Shown piece after piece: positions 1 to 13,726 of a stretch of 64,000 nucleotides of DNA. This DNA is from Zizania palustris (lineage: Eukaryota; Streptophyta; Magnoliopsida; Poales; Poaceae): assembly GCA_019279435.1 (NCBI GenBank), contig JAAALK010000286.1, positions 51,904,289 through 51,968,288 on the forward strand, in the 5' to 3' direction. The notes beneath the pieces were generated by a model. That model was given only the letters and a program-made list of their open reading frames with translations. It did no database searches and was not told where the DNA came from. The position numbers were made by a program, and so were the translations under genes. Each line of letters starts with the position of its first letter. Position 1 is the stretch's first letter.

Positions 1-365
1 GTTTAGAAAGTTGTGGTTTTTGCATGATTTTTGTAGGGCAGTTTGTTTCCTCTCAAATTCTTACAAAAAAATTGCGGGTTGCCAATTTCTAAGAATCTAG
101 AAAGCAAAAACTTGTGCAACGAAAATCCAAATTCGGACTGATTGTGTTTTTTCTTTCTATTCCACACTCAGCAATCTGACGTCCTATTCATACTCGTATT
201 GTTTTGACATGATTTGATATTTTTAACTGATGTTGCAATATTTTTTTCTGGTAGCATGATATTTCCGATATTTCTATGTATCTCATTCTACGTAGAGCAT
301 GAATACTAATGACATGATTTGTTTGTTAATACTTTTATCCCTACCAGCCAGACTAATTTTAAGAC
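1..365. other. AT-rich flank, nothing recognised
   Basis: I see no coding pattern, RNA gene or clear transposon end here. Confidence 0.5.
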
Positions 366-640
366 TTCACTCTCACTAACTTTATCAAGGGCAGTTACGC
401 TAAAGTTTAGCCCGTTCAAATACTAATTAAAAATATTAAACATGAATTAATTATAAAACTAATTACATAACATCTAGGGTTGTCAAATCATAAACTAAAT
501 AAGTTTAATAGATTCGTCTCGTGAATTAAAGAGTTCTGCCATTAATTTTTTAATTAACTCACATTTAATCCTTCTTATTAGCGGCCCAACATCCAATATG
601 ACATATGTTAAACTTTAACCTAGGGAAGTTAAATGGGGCC
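366..640. mobile_element. Foldback-type MITE remnant
   Basis: An AT-rich block whose ends are inverted copies of each other: GCTAAAGTTTA near the left end and TTAAACTTTAACC near the right. The interior has ATTAAACATGAATTAATTA and a TAGATTCGTCTCGTGAATTA segment that resembles the element at 61127-61475. This style is common for rice Tourist/Harbinger-like MITEs. Exact ends and target duplication were not resolved. Confidence 0.5.
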
Positions 641-650
641 TAATACTACA

Positions 651-1143
651 GGCCTGTTTGATTCAGATTTTTGAACCAACTTCTTGGCTCAAAAGTGGAA
701 TCTGAATCAAACAACTTTTTTGGTCACCTAGCTTTTATAAAATCTGTAGATTCGTAGTGCAAATTTGAAAGGTGGTATAATCCAGATTTCACAACTTCTC
801 GATTCAACTTTAAATGAATATTGGTTACTATACTATTAAAACATATCAGTTCATGTTAAATTTGAAAAAGTAAAATTTTAGTAAAATATATTATTCTAGT
901 GTAATTTAAAAATATATAATTTTAATATAAACATTATAAAATTTTATGATTAGAATGATTTACGTATAAAATTACACATTAACAATGTAATTAAACATTA
1001 TAAACTATCAAAATATAAATCCACAACTATTCGAACCAAATAACTTCTTAGCTTTTCTACCGCTCACATCTCACAATAACTTTTACGCAACTCTCATAAC
1101 TTACAAACATTTTTCCAGAATCTCCATATCAATCAAACACACC
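651..1143. mobile_element. MITE, about 490 bp, copy A of a family also present at 48471
   Basis: It starts with GGCCTGTTTGATTCAGATTT and ends with AATCAAACACACC, which are inverted relatives of each other. The interior (about 810-1010) matches the reverse complement of about 48570-48800 nearly base for base with small gaps, so the two are copies of one family in opposite orientation. There is no coding capacity. Confidence 0.75.
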
Positions 1144-1266
1144 TTATATGCCTTCGAACCCATAAAATATTTCTACGTATGACCACTTCAATACTACCTG
1201 AAAGTGAAATTTGCTGCTGCTACGCTACGGAGTACTAGTGAAATTTGAAACTTCCTACAACACATT

Positions 1267-1545
1267 TAGAGCATTTTCATTGTAATTGCTATTTTTGACT
1301 TGCTATTCATAGCAATAACAAGTCTTTCTATTTTAACTGGCTTGCTATTTTGTTACTCACTTCATTGTACTTGCTATTAGACTTGCTATTGTAGGAGGTT
1401 TGCTATTTCTCTCATAAAACTTATTACATGTAGCAAGTTTGGTGAGAGAAATAGCAAGCTCCCTAAAATAACAAGTACAATGGAGACACTTTTTGGATAA
1501 TATTTGCTATTTTTAAGGATAACAATTACAATAGAGATGCTCTTA
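1267..1545. mobile_element. MITE with 30-bp terminal inverted repeats upstream of the kinesin gene
   Basis: The left end (TAGAGCATTTTCATTGTAAT) and the reverse complement of the right end (TAAGAGCATCTCTATTGTAA) match over about 30 bp with few differences. Between them are several internal copies of TTGCTATTT. The element lies about 390 bp before the kinesin start codon, so it may be part of that promoter. The superfamily is not clear from the ends. Confidence 0.75.
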
Positions 1546-1548
1546 CGA

Positions 1549-1580
<32 letters not shown>

Positions 1581-1582
1581 GA
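1549..1582. repeat. (ATT)n microsatellite
   Basis: About eleven uninterrupted ATT units directly after the MITE and before the GC-rich 5' leader of the kinesin gene. Length variation between relatives is expected here. Confidence 0.95.
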
Positions 1583-1933
1583 ATACCACCAAACTCAATT
1601 TGGTGACCTGGACAGCGGGTCCAGCCGCCGCAATTACTTCTGTTTTGGCTTCCGCCTCCGCGCTTGCCCGTTGCCCCCGCGCCGCGACCCCAAATTTGAA
1701 CGAGCTCACAACCTAGCTCTCTATCTCTCTCTCGATCTCCACCTCCGCCAGCACCAGCCTCCGCACCGCTCCGCCCGCCGCCAACACCGCGCTCCCGGAG
1801 GCCGCCCGCTGCTAACACCGCGCTCCAGGAGGCCTGTTTTGTGCGGTTTCCACTTTCCATCCCTAGCCACCGCCCTGCCCAGATCCCGACCACGGCAAGT
1901 CCATCGCCGCCTCCACCGTGACCCGCCGCCGCG

Positions 1934-4900
1934 ATGCCATCTGACGGCGTCGACGAAGACCATGGCGGTAGCTCCGCCCCCGCGGGGTTCGAGCTCCAGG
2001 AGGATCCCTCCTTCTGGAAGGACAACAACGTGCAGGTTAGTGCTCGGTTCGCCTCGCTCACCTCCCTCAGCGCAAGTTATAGCACCTCAACGTCCCCGCT
2101 TGTCCTTCTACTGGTCTCTCGGTTTAGCTCGCTCAGGCCGTCCACCGCAATGTTCCCTCGAGCATTTCGCCGAGCACCTAGTTACTTTATCTGGCCTCCA
2201 CTGATTGTTCCGTGAATCAGGTTGTGATCCGTGTCCGTCCGCTTAGTAGCAGCGAGGTATCGCTCCAGGGCCAAAAGAGATGCGTCAGGCAGGATAGCTG
2301 CAAGAGCATCACCTGGACGGGCCATCCGGAGTCTCGGTTCACTTTCGATCTCGTTGCGGATGAACATGCCACGCAGGTACAGTCGTCATGCCCTTGTTTC
2401 TTCGTGCCATGTTAATCTGTTTTTTCACTTGTTTATGTGAGATGTGTGAATGCTGTTCTTCTGTGGTGTATAGGAAAATCTGTTCAAGTTTGCTGGGGCG
2501 CCCATGGTGGAGAATTGTATGGATGGCTATAACAGTTGCATGTTTGCGTATGGGCAGGTAAGCTACAAATTCTACTAGACATTACATAATCCCAAGTTAT
2601 TCAGCTGTAGCAGCCTGCATATTGCTGTGAATTTGCATTTTAATGTGTGCTTACAAAAGTGTCCAATCGTCGATAGACTGGCAGTGGCAAGACACACACG
2701 ATGCTTGGCGATATAGAAAATGGCACACGGAGAAACAATGTTAATTGTGGTATGACACCTCGGGTGTTTGAACATCTCTTTTTAAGAATCCAGAAGGCAA
2801 GTTTTGATTATTTTGTTGATTCTTGTGCGGTACATGATTATACTGTTCTCAGCTAATATTTCAACATTGCTGGCTGTTCCAGGAAAAGGAAATAAGAAGA
2901 GAAGAAAAACTAAGGTTTACTTGCAAATGCTCTTTTCTGGAGATATACAACGAGCAGATTCTGGATTTGCTCAATCCAAATGCTGTAAATTTGCAGGTAT
3001 GATACTAAAAATCATGATTTACTTTTTTATCTTTAGATACTGTGGGTGCCTGGTTGTATTTTTAAGATGCTGTTAGGAGGTGTTTAAAGTTTTAACAGTT
3101 AACTTCTTCAGAAAATGATATGATTAGTCCTTTTGCAGATAAGAGAGGATGCCAAAAAGGGTGTCCATGTTGAGAACCTCACAGAACATGAGGTTTCCAA
3201 TGCTCGAGAAGCAATGCAACAACTTGTTGAGGTTCGTGTTTGAAAACAATCTTAAAGGACTGCTATTTATCTGAATACAATGACTAGGACTTCCCCTGTT
3301 CCCCATCAGTTGATTATTACAAAATGAACAATAAACATGTTTAGCCAGGCAATTACCAGTTACAAGACCAGTTATTTGATGCACTTCTCTGTTAAAAAAC
3401 CACTGTGATACTGCTCTGTTGCTACTATCATGACAAATTTGCAACATCATATCATATAATATATATGAGTCGTGAGAGTTATTGCAAACTTGGCAAGATT
3501 GTGCATACAAGTAATCAACTATACAACATCATTCAGGTGTATAACCGTGTTGACTGAATGTCCAATTCTTTATGTGTGTTACTTTTATTGTCCTTTTAGC
3601 AACTATTTTGATGTCTGCTTAGTGCTTAGTTTGAAGGCAATATAAATAAAATGTGGCATTTGATATAGTTTCTACTTTCTATGATATATAAACTACATAC
3701 ATGGTGTGAAGTTTTCAATAGGAAAATGGCTACAAGGCTGATCAATATATGACCACAATATGGTGGGTCACCAGATGAATACCGTTTACGGATTCTTATT
3801 ACTTTGAATGATGTTGAATTGATCAAATTTAGCATTTTTGCCTTACATGTTAAAATTGAAGTTTGTCTTTAGTTGGGATTGTTTCAAGGTTTTACTTCAC
3901 CGTTAATTACCAACTAAGCCTGCAAAACTTGATTTATTACCTGATATCTCGCATATGCATGCTGGTTTCGCTAGCTAGTCCGCTTTAGCTAAACACTCCA
4001 CATTTCTTTTCAGGGAGCTGCAAACAGAAAAGTGGCAGCCACCAATATGAATCGAGCAAGCAGCCGCTCACATAGTGTTTTCACTTGTCTCATTGAGAGT
4101 AAGGTATACGAACTAAATCTTCTTGAACTTATTTATGCAATTTTTGTGTAATAAGAAGAAAATTACTTGTCATTAGTTTCAAGGATGGTCATGTTGATAG
4201 ACATACCATAGCAGTTTATATTTGTGGCTGATCTAATTTTTAACCATGCAGTGGGAATCTCAAGGTATCAACCACCACCGATTTTCTCGGTTTAACCTGG
4301 TTGACCTTGCGGGCTCTGAGAGGTAAATTGTAACCTTACTTTTACTATACTTTTGAGTCTCCTATTCAAGCATTCAACATGAATGATATATGCTTTGCAT
4401 GCAGGCAAAAGAGCTCAGGTGCTGAAGGGGAACGCTTGAAGGAAGCTACAAATATCAATAAGTCACTCTCCACTTTGGGGTTTGTTGACCACCTTGTATT
4501 ATTTACTTCATAATGCAAAACTATCCAAATTTTGATTTGAAATCAGTGTAGTCTTTTCATTTTCTCCATATCATTCCTGCAGACTTGTTATTACAAATCT
4601 TATTGCTGTATCAAACAAAAAGTCACATCATGTGCCCTACCGAGATTCAAAATTGACATTTCTTCTTCAGGTACTATGCACAACATTAGTGAAACTTGTT
4701 TTATGTTTATGTTGACTCTTATAGAGAAGTTGGAGTTGGCATTTGGTGAATTTCATTTTTACGAGTCTTAACTATTAGCTGAACTTAGGATAGCACAAAA
4801 CAAAATAATTTTGATCATGCTTTTTCTCCATTTTCCCAGGACTCACTTGGAGGGAATTCAAAGACAACCATAATTGCAAATATCAGTCCATCAAGCTGGT

Positions 4901-7900
4901 AGGCATAAAATGATCTGTTCCTTTTTAAAAGGAATTGCTATTCACACATTTACACCATCGTCATTCTTGTTTGTTTTGTTATTAGCTGTGCGGCTGAGAC
5001 ACTGAGCACATTGAAATTCGCGCAGCGGGCCAAATACATAAGAAATAATGTATGTAATCAACACATGTTAGCTGCTAATTGTTTCTGACATGCAAACAGC
5101 AACTGAATATTGTTCATTGTAGGCTTTTATAAATGAAGAGGCTTCTGGTGATGTTTCGAGCATGCGTTTACAGATCCAAGATCTTAAGGTATAGAAGATG
5201 TGTTTATTTTGAGCTTAATTTTTTTCACTACATTACAAGACATCAAAGCTCAGGATGAAATGTATTTGAAAATTTAACTTTTATGCTTATGTTGATTTTT
5301 TCATATTGATTATGATCAATTTGCAACTGCAAACTTCTGAGAAATAATTTATCTCTTATATTATCTCTATTATCACAGAAAGAGGTTAGTCGCTTGCAAG
5401 GACTAGTCAATTCTGACAATGCTAGATCCAATGGGTTTATCTGTGAGTCTCCTAGTACAATTGAGTGGAATCAAGGTCAAGGATCATTCAGTCCACTTAT
5501 GTTTGATAGAAGGGCTATGCAGGTATTCATATATACTGTCTGCAGTTCTTGAACTGGTGATCATCTACTTACTTTATCTTTCTCTATGTGTTGTGATTAG
5601 CGAGAAGATTATGATGATGCACTTGTTGCGGCTATTAGGAGGGAGCAAGAAAAAGAAGCAGCGTTGAAGGCAACAATTGCTGCGAAGAATGTTTCTGAAG
5701 AGCTGGTGTGCACCATCTTCTCAATTATGATTTTTTGCTGACTTCACATGAATATCATGTGTTTATTTAGTTTAATTTGCCATTGCACCATAGGTGACTC
5801 AAAGAGCGGAAGAGGTGAGAAGCTTAAAGATGAGGCTCCGTTTCCGTGAAGATAGAATAAAAAGATTGGAGCAAGTTGCATCGGGGAAGTTATCCTCTGA
5901 AGCACATTTGTTGCAAGAAAAGGAAGACCTTGCAAAGGAAGTAGATGCTCTACGAGGCCTACTGGACCGCAATCCAGAAGTCACCAGGTTTGCTATGGAA
6001 AACTTACAATTGAAGGAAGAGTTGCGAAGGTCAGTATTGCTATCCAACCACTTCTGCTTTCCTCCAAACTCCAAATGCTTATTATATGTTTTTTCTTTAT
6101 CTACTTGGTGTTGCTGATATAACTGGAGGTTTGATGGCATGGTATTATTAAAACATACAGGTTGCAAACATTTGTTGATGAAGGAGAACGGGAAATGATG
6201 CATGAGCAGATAATTGATTTACGAGATAAGGTATCTGCTTCAAGTCATGTGACCTCTGGAATGCAGAAATATTTTTGAACTCTATACCAACTTGTACCCC
6301 TACTATTTCCTTGATGTCTTGACTCAATTAAATTACATAACTTGCAGCTACTGGAAGCACTTGATTGGAAACTTATGCACAAGAAGGATTCTATTAACAA
6401 GGTTGTTTATGAACAGACTTTTGAATAAGCCATACAATTCTAAAATAAAAAGGGCATCCTTAATCTGCTGTAAAGCTGAACCTTTATTTACTGTAAAACA
6501 CTTACTTTAGGGCATATTGTGTGTGTACGTATCAACTGACTTAAATTCATAATGGCTCCTGCAGGACCTCTCATTATTTGGAGAGTCAGCAGCTGACGAG
6601 GAAATGGAGTTTTTTCGTTTGCAGGTCAGCATTATAAACTTATTGTGACATATCTAAAGTCTGTTATGCTTATCCCTTGTTGATGGTACTGTTTGCTAGC
6701 CCATGACATCAATTTATAATGTTGTATACAGGCTATTCAGAATGAGAGAGAAATTGAGTCGCTGCGTAAAAATTTGAGCTCCTGCCTTTCATCAAAAGAG
6801 AAACTTGAGAGGTATATAAATATTTATCTACAAAAGAAAATAAATTATGGCCCCTTTGGAACAACTTAAAATAATAGGAATTATAACATAATCCTAATTA
6901 TTGGATAAGCATGGAGATGGCCAGTTTTGATTATTATTTATGTGTCTAATTATGATTATTATTTAAGCTGGTTATAATTTTTCCGTTTGGCGCATAATTC
7001 ACTTCTACTTTAATTATAAGCTACCCCAAAGGGGGGCCTATATCACCATAAACAACTTTTGCTGTATGTAAAGAGTTTTAGTATATTATAGTTCCAGCAT
7101 ACTTGGGCCGACTTTCCTTTTTAAACTCCATATCCTAAAACAACTTGCGCATATGAGATAGATAATGCATCATAGATGAATCCTTTGTTAGCCCAATTGC
7201 CCAAATGAACTTACAATTGTGATGTTGACTCATAAAAGATATTTTCAGTGGTGAATTATCTTCATTCTATATGGTTTTATCTCTATGTATATTTATTACT
7301 CAATTCATAGAAAAATATATAACATTTTATTTTGAAAAAAAGTATTTAGGGCAAGACTTTGACCATTTACTGCTCACAAAAGATATTCTAACATCTTAAT
7401 ATCTATAGAACCATCCTTTTATGAAAGTTATTTGGAAGATGAAATTATTGATATAACTTTTATACACTAAATGCTTTTGTAATTTGAATAATTATTGGTC
7501 AACTTTCAAAATATTATACACCATATAATTTTCTATTGAGGGATCAGGGAGTATTGTTATTTTTATCTGCTATATTTGTTAAGTGCCAAGTATTGTTGAT
7601 TGCTTAAACATTTCATCTTAATATTTTCAAAATATCACTAAATGTTTTAAAAAATATTTTCAAAACATCACCCTCACTACATGTGTAATTTTTTTTAAAA
7701 AAAATTCTATACACTTTATCATTCACTCGTGTATGATGCAATCAGTTACATCAATTTCCTTTGCCAATGCTATTTACGTTAGCTAGCACAATGCAAGTAG
7801 AAACCACATCTTTGGTTGAAACTGTGGAAATGAGCATATATATTTTTTAAAAAACAATAATGAAAAATCACACATGTAGTGAGGGTGATTATAGTCCTCA

Positions 7901-10173
7901 ATTCTGTAAAAACCGCAAACATAATGCACACCATAATAACGGGCACATGCATATACCCATAAGTAGATGATGCAATCACTTACTAAAGATATACTACAAT
8001 TAGCACTTAAATGTAATCACTCGCGAGAGATTCATGCACAGAAGATGGCATCAAACCACCAACCTTGTTTTATAAGTAAAGATGAATGTTCTCAATATTA
8101 CAGAAGGCCCCCCAAAGGTGTCAATTCAGTGGACTACTTAAACCATTTGGTTCGTGTGCCCCCTGGCAACATTTGCTAACTTTTATCCACCAAATTCCAC
8201 TCTTTGTTCACTTTTGGAATTATGGTGTTATGTATATCCAGAGCTTGTTATGCAGTATTAACTTCTGTTCAAATATCATCACTTGACATTGTACATTGTG
8301 CAGGCGTGTTGATGAGTTGATATTAGAGTTGGATGCATCAAAGAAACATGACAGCGCAAACAAAGAATCTGAGGATATGGTGCTCCAAGTGCAAGCCGAG
8401 ACAGATTTGCATGATTTGCCTGATGCTCAGACAGAACTTAAGACACTGGTTGATGCAATAGCTAATGCAAGTCAGAGAGAAGCAGAAGCGCATGAAACTG
8501 CAATTGGGTTAGCCAAAGAGAATGAGGAACTAAGAACACAGCTCAAGGGTTTGATTGAGGATAACAAGAGATTAGTTGAGCTCTATGAGCATGCTATCGT
8601 CAACGTGGAGGTGAATCAAGATGGAGACCATCTTGCCATTCTTCAGATTGAAGATGTGAATGAGCAACAAAGTAGCCATCCTTCTTATGGAGGGAATACT
8701 GTGAATGAGGAGCTTCCAGATTACCAACCAGAGGGTGCACAAGATTTGCCTGCATGCAACTCATCCAGCGAGGTACTAGAGTCAAATATAGTGGATGGAA
8801 AATGCAACCACAGCGAGAATATTTCAAGAACTGAATCGACAGAATTGCAACTTCAGTTGAATGAGATGCATGAGGAAAATGATAAACTTATGGGTCTGTA
8901 TGAGAAAGCTATGAAGGAAAGAGATGAATTCAAAAGGAAATTTTTTGAGGGAAGCAATTCCGAAACTACCGCTGAGACTGAATTTGGAGATGTTGAAATG
9001 CATGAAGCTACATACGGTGAAGATCTAAAAGAAAAACATGTAGTACATGAATCTGCAATTGCAGCTTTTAAAGAAATCTTGCAGCTTGCTCGGGGCAAGC
9101 TGGAGAACGTGGAAGACAAGCTTGTGACTGCCCAGGATGGAGTAGAGTATTTTAAACTGCTTGAAAGGGCTAGTACTAAGGCAGAAGAACTTTCAGCGAG
9201 CATTCAGCTCTGTTGCCTAGAACTGCAGCAAGACGAAAAGGACACCAATGCCCTTAAGTCTGAGCTTTCACAATCACAGGAGAGGAAAAATGCTTTGGAA
9301 GGCAAATATTTCTTGCCTGCAGCATCATGTTGGAACTTGGATTTGAAAACCAAAGCCCTTGTTGGGTCCAAGTTTGATGCCAGCTTGGAATTAATGAAGC
9401 AAAAGAAGGAACAACTGAGTCACCTGCAAACCCTCAGAAAAGATTTTTCTGTTGCATGCACAAAAGCACATGAATCTGAAACTGAGCTGAGAAACAAAAT
9501 TGATGGCCTTAAACTAAAACTCCGCTCTTTTGAAGCTCAGAGAAAGGAGGCAGAAAGGGTCCTTTTTGCTATTGATATTTCCAATACTTCAACTGCTAAA
9601 CCTGTGAATTTTGGAAAGGCATCTGAGCTGCTGAAATCCGAGGAGGTGCGAACAAAGCTTTTATCTGAACTGAAGAAGTCCCGTGAACAGCTTATCATTG
9701 TGCAGAAGGAAATAAAAAGCATGAAAAAAAATGATGATATCGATAGCAAAATTGCATGTCTTGAATCAGAAATAGATGATTGCTGCCTCTCTCTGCTGGA
9801 AGCTGACGTCGAGAAGTTTGTACGTGACAATACCTTGACAGAGATTTGGGAGGATGGGCAGAAACACATGGATTACATGCTGGTGGATTACCAAGAGTCC
9901 GTTTTTCAAGTCCATTTGAAGGAAGAGGAGATCAGGGCATGTGAGGAGTCCTCGCAGCATCAAACAAGGTCCATGGATGAAATGAATTCGAAGCTAAATC
10001 AAGCAATGCAGGATCTGGGTGAGCTTCTGCGAGACAGAATCGCTTGCAATTTGGCTGCATCCATGTCGCACGTTTCTGATAAGGTTAAAGGGGATCTTGA
10101 TGCAATCGGGCTTCATGTCGCTGAAGCCAAACAGCTTTTGCTTGTTCCCAACGACAACCAACCTATGCTGTGA
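1934..10173 (+). CDS. Kinesin-12 family motor protein (N-terminal motor, long coiled coil)
   Basis: Microtubule plus-end motor of the plant kinesin-12 group, which acts in the spindle or phragmoplast at cell division. I read 21 exons: 1934-2035, 2221-2376, 2474-2557, 2677-2796, 2883-2996, 3139-3231, 4014-4103, 4252-4322, 4405-4479, 4583-4670, 4840-4898, 4986-5049, 5123-5188, 5379-5522, 5601-5705, 5794-6029, 6161-6230, 6348-6401, 6565-6624, 6732-6811, 8304-10173. They sum to 3801 nt, 1266 aa. The motor spans about residues 32-372: P-loop GQTGSGKT (113-120), switch I NRASSRSH (236-243), switch II DLAGSE (271-276). The rest is Glu/Lys/Leu-rich coiled coil, half of it in the 1.87-kb last exon. 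The start is the Met that opens the reading frame just before FWKDNNVQVVIRVRP. Intron 4 has a GC donor. The clade (KIN-12E/F-like rather than POK or PAKRP1) is my guess from memory. Confidence 0.95.
6849..7038. mobile_element. MITE, 190 bp, in kinesin intron 20
   Basis: The ends are GGCCCCTTTGG and CCAAAGGGGGGCC, with the trinucleotide TAT on both sides (6846-6848 and 7039-7041), which would fit a 3-bp target duplication. It sits inside the 1.49-kb intron 6812-8303. The same intron has a Stowaway-like end (GGGAGTA) near 7545-7556; the remainder is AT-rich with no gene. Confidence 0.65.
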
Positions 10174-13100
10174 ACCTGCTCAACTAGAACCAGGTTCCTT
10201 TAACGATGTAACGGCTGACCGGTTAGTCTGTCTAAGTTTGATCTGTACACATCCCTGGTAGGATCATTACTTCAGGAGTTCAGGGATCGGGCGTTGTCGC
10301 TGCGCCAATCCAATTTACAGGATGGAATAAGTCACTGAATCAGGAATGTTTTGTGCGACCACCTATCTCTGGTGGTCGAGCACCATGCAATCGACATGCC
10401 CCTTTGTAAGTTGTGCGTTCGTTTTTATTTGCACTTGAAGGTGCAAGTCAGCTACTGATTCGCAATTGTTTCTAATTCAAGGATATTCTCTAGAGGTGTT
10501 CGAAACAATGTGCGTAGATGCTTGCATCAGTGAACGATGCTGCGCTCCCGTCACACGCAGAAATTTGGAGCCTGAAACTTTTAAGCCTGATGGATGTGTG
10601 TGTCTATATATATTAAAAAAATTTGGGGCGTGCACCAGTTTTTTTCTTGAAAATTCAGGCAGCTGATCTGCTGTATTGGCGGACGGTTTAGACTGATTCC
10701 TGAAAGCTTCGCCAGGTCGGCTCTTCTTTTTTCTTCCTCCACTGACCAGCTCTCTGCTTTCAGCTCAGTGCCTGAATGAGTAATAATACTGTCCAATTGT
10801 CATTTCTTAACTACATCACCCAACCCCATCACCATACTTGACCATATCTATTACTCCTATGGAAGATTATTTTTCTTTGAAATTAAAAGGCACAGCTTCA
10901 ACTATGTAAGTTGCTGTCAAAAGAGCACAGTAATTTACACCCTCTGACCCACAAACAATTTACTTTTAAGATGGATTTGATAAATAATAGAAAAAGTAAA
11001 AAAATAAAGTGTCTTTTATTAATAAAAAAAGTTTTGTAGAGTAACAGATAAGAGATAGATGTAAAGTATTTAAGAAATAAAGCTTCTTAATTTGTAAAAT
11101 GACGGTACATAAGAATGTAGACATAGTCTTTTGGGATAAAGTTAGAATGAAAAACTTACTTTTGTTTTTTTTAAAAAGGAAATGTAAGCAAATAGCTAAA
11201 CACGGTCGTCTTGGTTGACTATAACTTGTTTCAGCTCACTGAAGACCTAATTATTTTTCTCAGGATCGACACGCCGGAAAATCCCCAGGCCGCGTCGTGC
11301 GGCTCTGGCTCCGCCATGTTCCTTAAGAAATCAATATAAATATATTGATACACCTGTTTATACATACTTTATAAAGCAATACGTAACCCATATAAAAATT
11401 TAAAATATAATTTTGATCCGTATAAAACTAATATTAAAATCAGAACTATATAAGCTTAATATGTATATGTTTAAATAGCAAAATACTCACTCCGTTTTAC
11501 CTATATTGGACAGGGAGAAAGTACTCCCTTCCTCCTGTAAATATGGTAATTTATGATTGAATTTAATATTTTATAGTATAATTATTATAAAAATATCAAA
11601 TTTAATTTTAGATTGCTCTATTATGGTATCTATAGAATTATAGATATCAAATTTAACTTCGATCTACCGGTTGTACTCCACGCGTTCTGCAGACGCGACA
11701 CGGCAACACACTTCACTAGTTTATCTCTATCTTTGAAAGATTTGAAAATTTGTTATTAAAAAATTTATGCATTATCACTTGTGCGGATAACAAATGAAAT
11801 TATTTAAATCTATGACAGTAAGCTAAAATAGTAAATAATCAAAACCTCAGCTATAATTATCAAATATTCAATCTCCCTAGTACAACTCCTATAAAAATAT
11901 AAAATATAAAAATCAAATTTAGATAGAACAATATATATCAGATGGATAAGTTCAGTTCCAATTCCAACCACCATCTGCCGACTCGGAATTTCCGCGGACG
12001 CGGCGCGCTCCGCTTGTCGTTATCTCCATCGCATCGCCGCTGTCCCCTTCCGCGTGCCGCATGGGGCGGCAGCCGTCGTTGTAAATTAAATTAAATTAAT
12101 TAAATGGTGGATCCATCGATCGATCTGGCGCGTCCGCCGCAAAAAAGCCCGGATATTTTGCAAGGTTCCGTTTTGGCAACCAGATAAACAACTGCCAGTT
12201 GGCAGCTGACTTCACCCGTTTCTAAATATAACCGGAAATTCAACGGAAATTGGTTGGCGCGTCTGGAATGTGCTATTGAGAAATTAATTAATACTGAGTT
12301 TTTTGTGCCTCAGAAATTACCCGAGGGTGATTAATATCACATGTGACAGGTATTTACAACCCGAGATATAAATATATAAAGTCAGTAAATTAGAGTAAAA
12401 ACATCGAACCAATTATAATACTCTTACAATCGAGAAAACAAAGGGAGACAATCTCTTTTTTCGACATATGGTGAAGAGCAAGTTGAGGACAATCTCAATA
12501 CTAAACGTTATACGTTGCTATGTCTTTCAAATAACTATATTTATCGTAATAATATCTTACTAATTTAATATAATTTTCTCTCGTCATGTTTTTAACGAAT
12601 GAACTTCTCTAACATCGCCGCTCTCGACCCGACTGTCCTCTATAACCACGATTCACATTGTCTGGCGTGCATCCAACGGTGTGGAGCCTCCTTCCACACT
12701 ACGAAGGTAAACTCATCACTTCTAAACCCACTGACACCCGTCGAATCGTAGTTTGATAGTGCGGAGAGTCTCGCCGACACCATTGTAAGAGATCTCGTTT
12801 GATTTTTAACGTCGGATAGAAACTAAATCATACAAACTAGTTTTCCTCGTATTTTTTAATTTAATGTACAACATTATATGTAACACATGCTTTTAAATTT
12901 CCACGCGAATGATTACTGCTACGTGCACAATTAATATTCAGTCGCAGCTACAAGCCTTCAAAAATCAAAAGCTCAGAAGAAAATAGGGGTTTGGTTTTTT
13001 CCTCCCCTTCCACGGCGCCGCCTGCGAAGAAGCGCCACCACACCACGGCGACGCCCTCGCCGCCAGTACCTACCTATCTTCTCATCTCCAGTGTCTTTTT

Positions 13101-13219
13101 CTGTCTCCTCCGCCAACCGCGAGACCCGTCGTCTCGGCTCTTCTTCCCCTCGCGCGTCGCTAAATACCGGGACGAGAAGTGCACCCCGCGCGCCGTTCTG
13201 TGGAATTCTCGCGGAGGGA
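10174..13219. other. Intergenic, with kinesin 3' UTR at the start and MITE debris
   Basis: The first few hundred bases are probably the kinesin 3' UTR. About 11484-11545 carries two Stowaway-type ends (ACTCACTCCGTTTTACC and GTACTCCCTTCCTCC) close together. About 12300-12800 is low-copy AT-rich sequence and then a stretch resembling retrotransposon debris. The last 200 bp before 13220 is a GC-rich 5' leader. No gene is seen. Confidence 0.5.
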
Positions 13220-13726
13220 ATGAAGGAGTCGGCGAACGGCGGCACGTACATGCGCGAGCGCGGCTACGAGGAGGACGAGCAGCATGATCCCCAGCGACGG
13301 CCGGGGTGTGGCGGGGAGGCGGCGGGGCAGGCGGCGGCGAACTGCGCGGCGGTATGCTGCTGCTGCCCGCTGGTGCTGCTGGAGATCCTGCTGCTCGTCG
13401 CCGTCAGGATCCCCGCTGGCGTCATGCGGCGGGTGAGGCGATGCCGTCGCGGCTGCCGGGGTGGTGGTGGTGGTGGTGGAGGAGGAGCAGGCAAAAGGAG
13501 GCCCTCGGACGTGTCGCCGTCGGGGAGTGCCAAGGCGATGATCGCGGGCGCGTCGGCGCTGGACATGGACGAGGACGAGGCGGCGGCGGCAGCCCGCAGT
13601 GAAGCAGACGCGGACGCGGCGTCGGAGCTGGAACGCCAGATCATGCGCTCGCGGTTCTACGGCGCCGGGTTCTGGCGCACCGCCTCCTCCGGCTCCAGCT
13701 CCGGCGCCTCCTCCTTACGCCGGTAA
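13220..13726 (+). CDS. Small plant-specific protein with Cys-rich membrane segment and RFYGAGFWR tail
   Basis: A single-exon protein of 168 aa; its function is not known to me. About residues 38-65 hold a Cys-cluster plus hydrophobic stretch (CCCCPLVLLEILLLVAVRIP) followed by GVMRRVRR, consistent with one membrane anchor and a basic stop-transfer. A Gly run encoded by GGT/GGA repeats follows. The C-terminus has an acidic, Ala-rich segment and then ERQIMRSRFYGAGFWRTAS. Plant families of about 130-200 aa have this same layout of CCCP-hydrophobic-PxGxxRR near the middle and a C-terminal FYGxGFWR; I recall them as unnamed or 'pollen preferential' proteins. The frame is open upstream to 13091, but the Met at 13220 gives the usual length. 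The antisense ORFs over it are GC-bias shadows. Confidence 0.75.
   Translation: MKESANGGTYMRERGYEEDEQHDPQRRPGCGGEAAGQAAANCAAVCCCCPLVLLEILLLVAVRIPAGVMRRVRRCRRGCRGGGGGGGGGAGKRRPSDVSPSGSAKAMIAGASALDMDEDEAAAAARSEADADAASELERQIMRSRFYGAGFWRTASSGSSSGASSLRR

Noticed and set aside
13091..13219. Longer N-terminus for the small membrane protein
   Set aside because: The extra 43 residues look like translated leader, and the Met at 13220 gives the usual family length and a better context.
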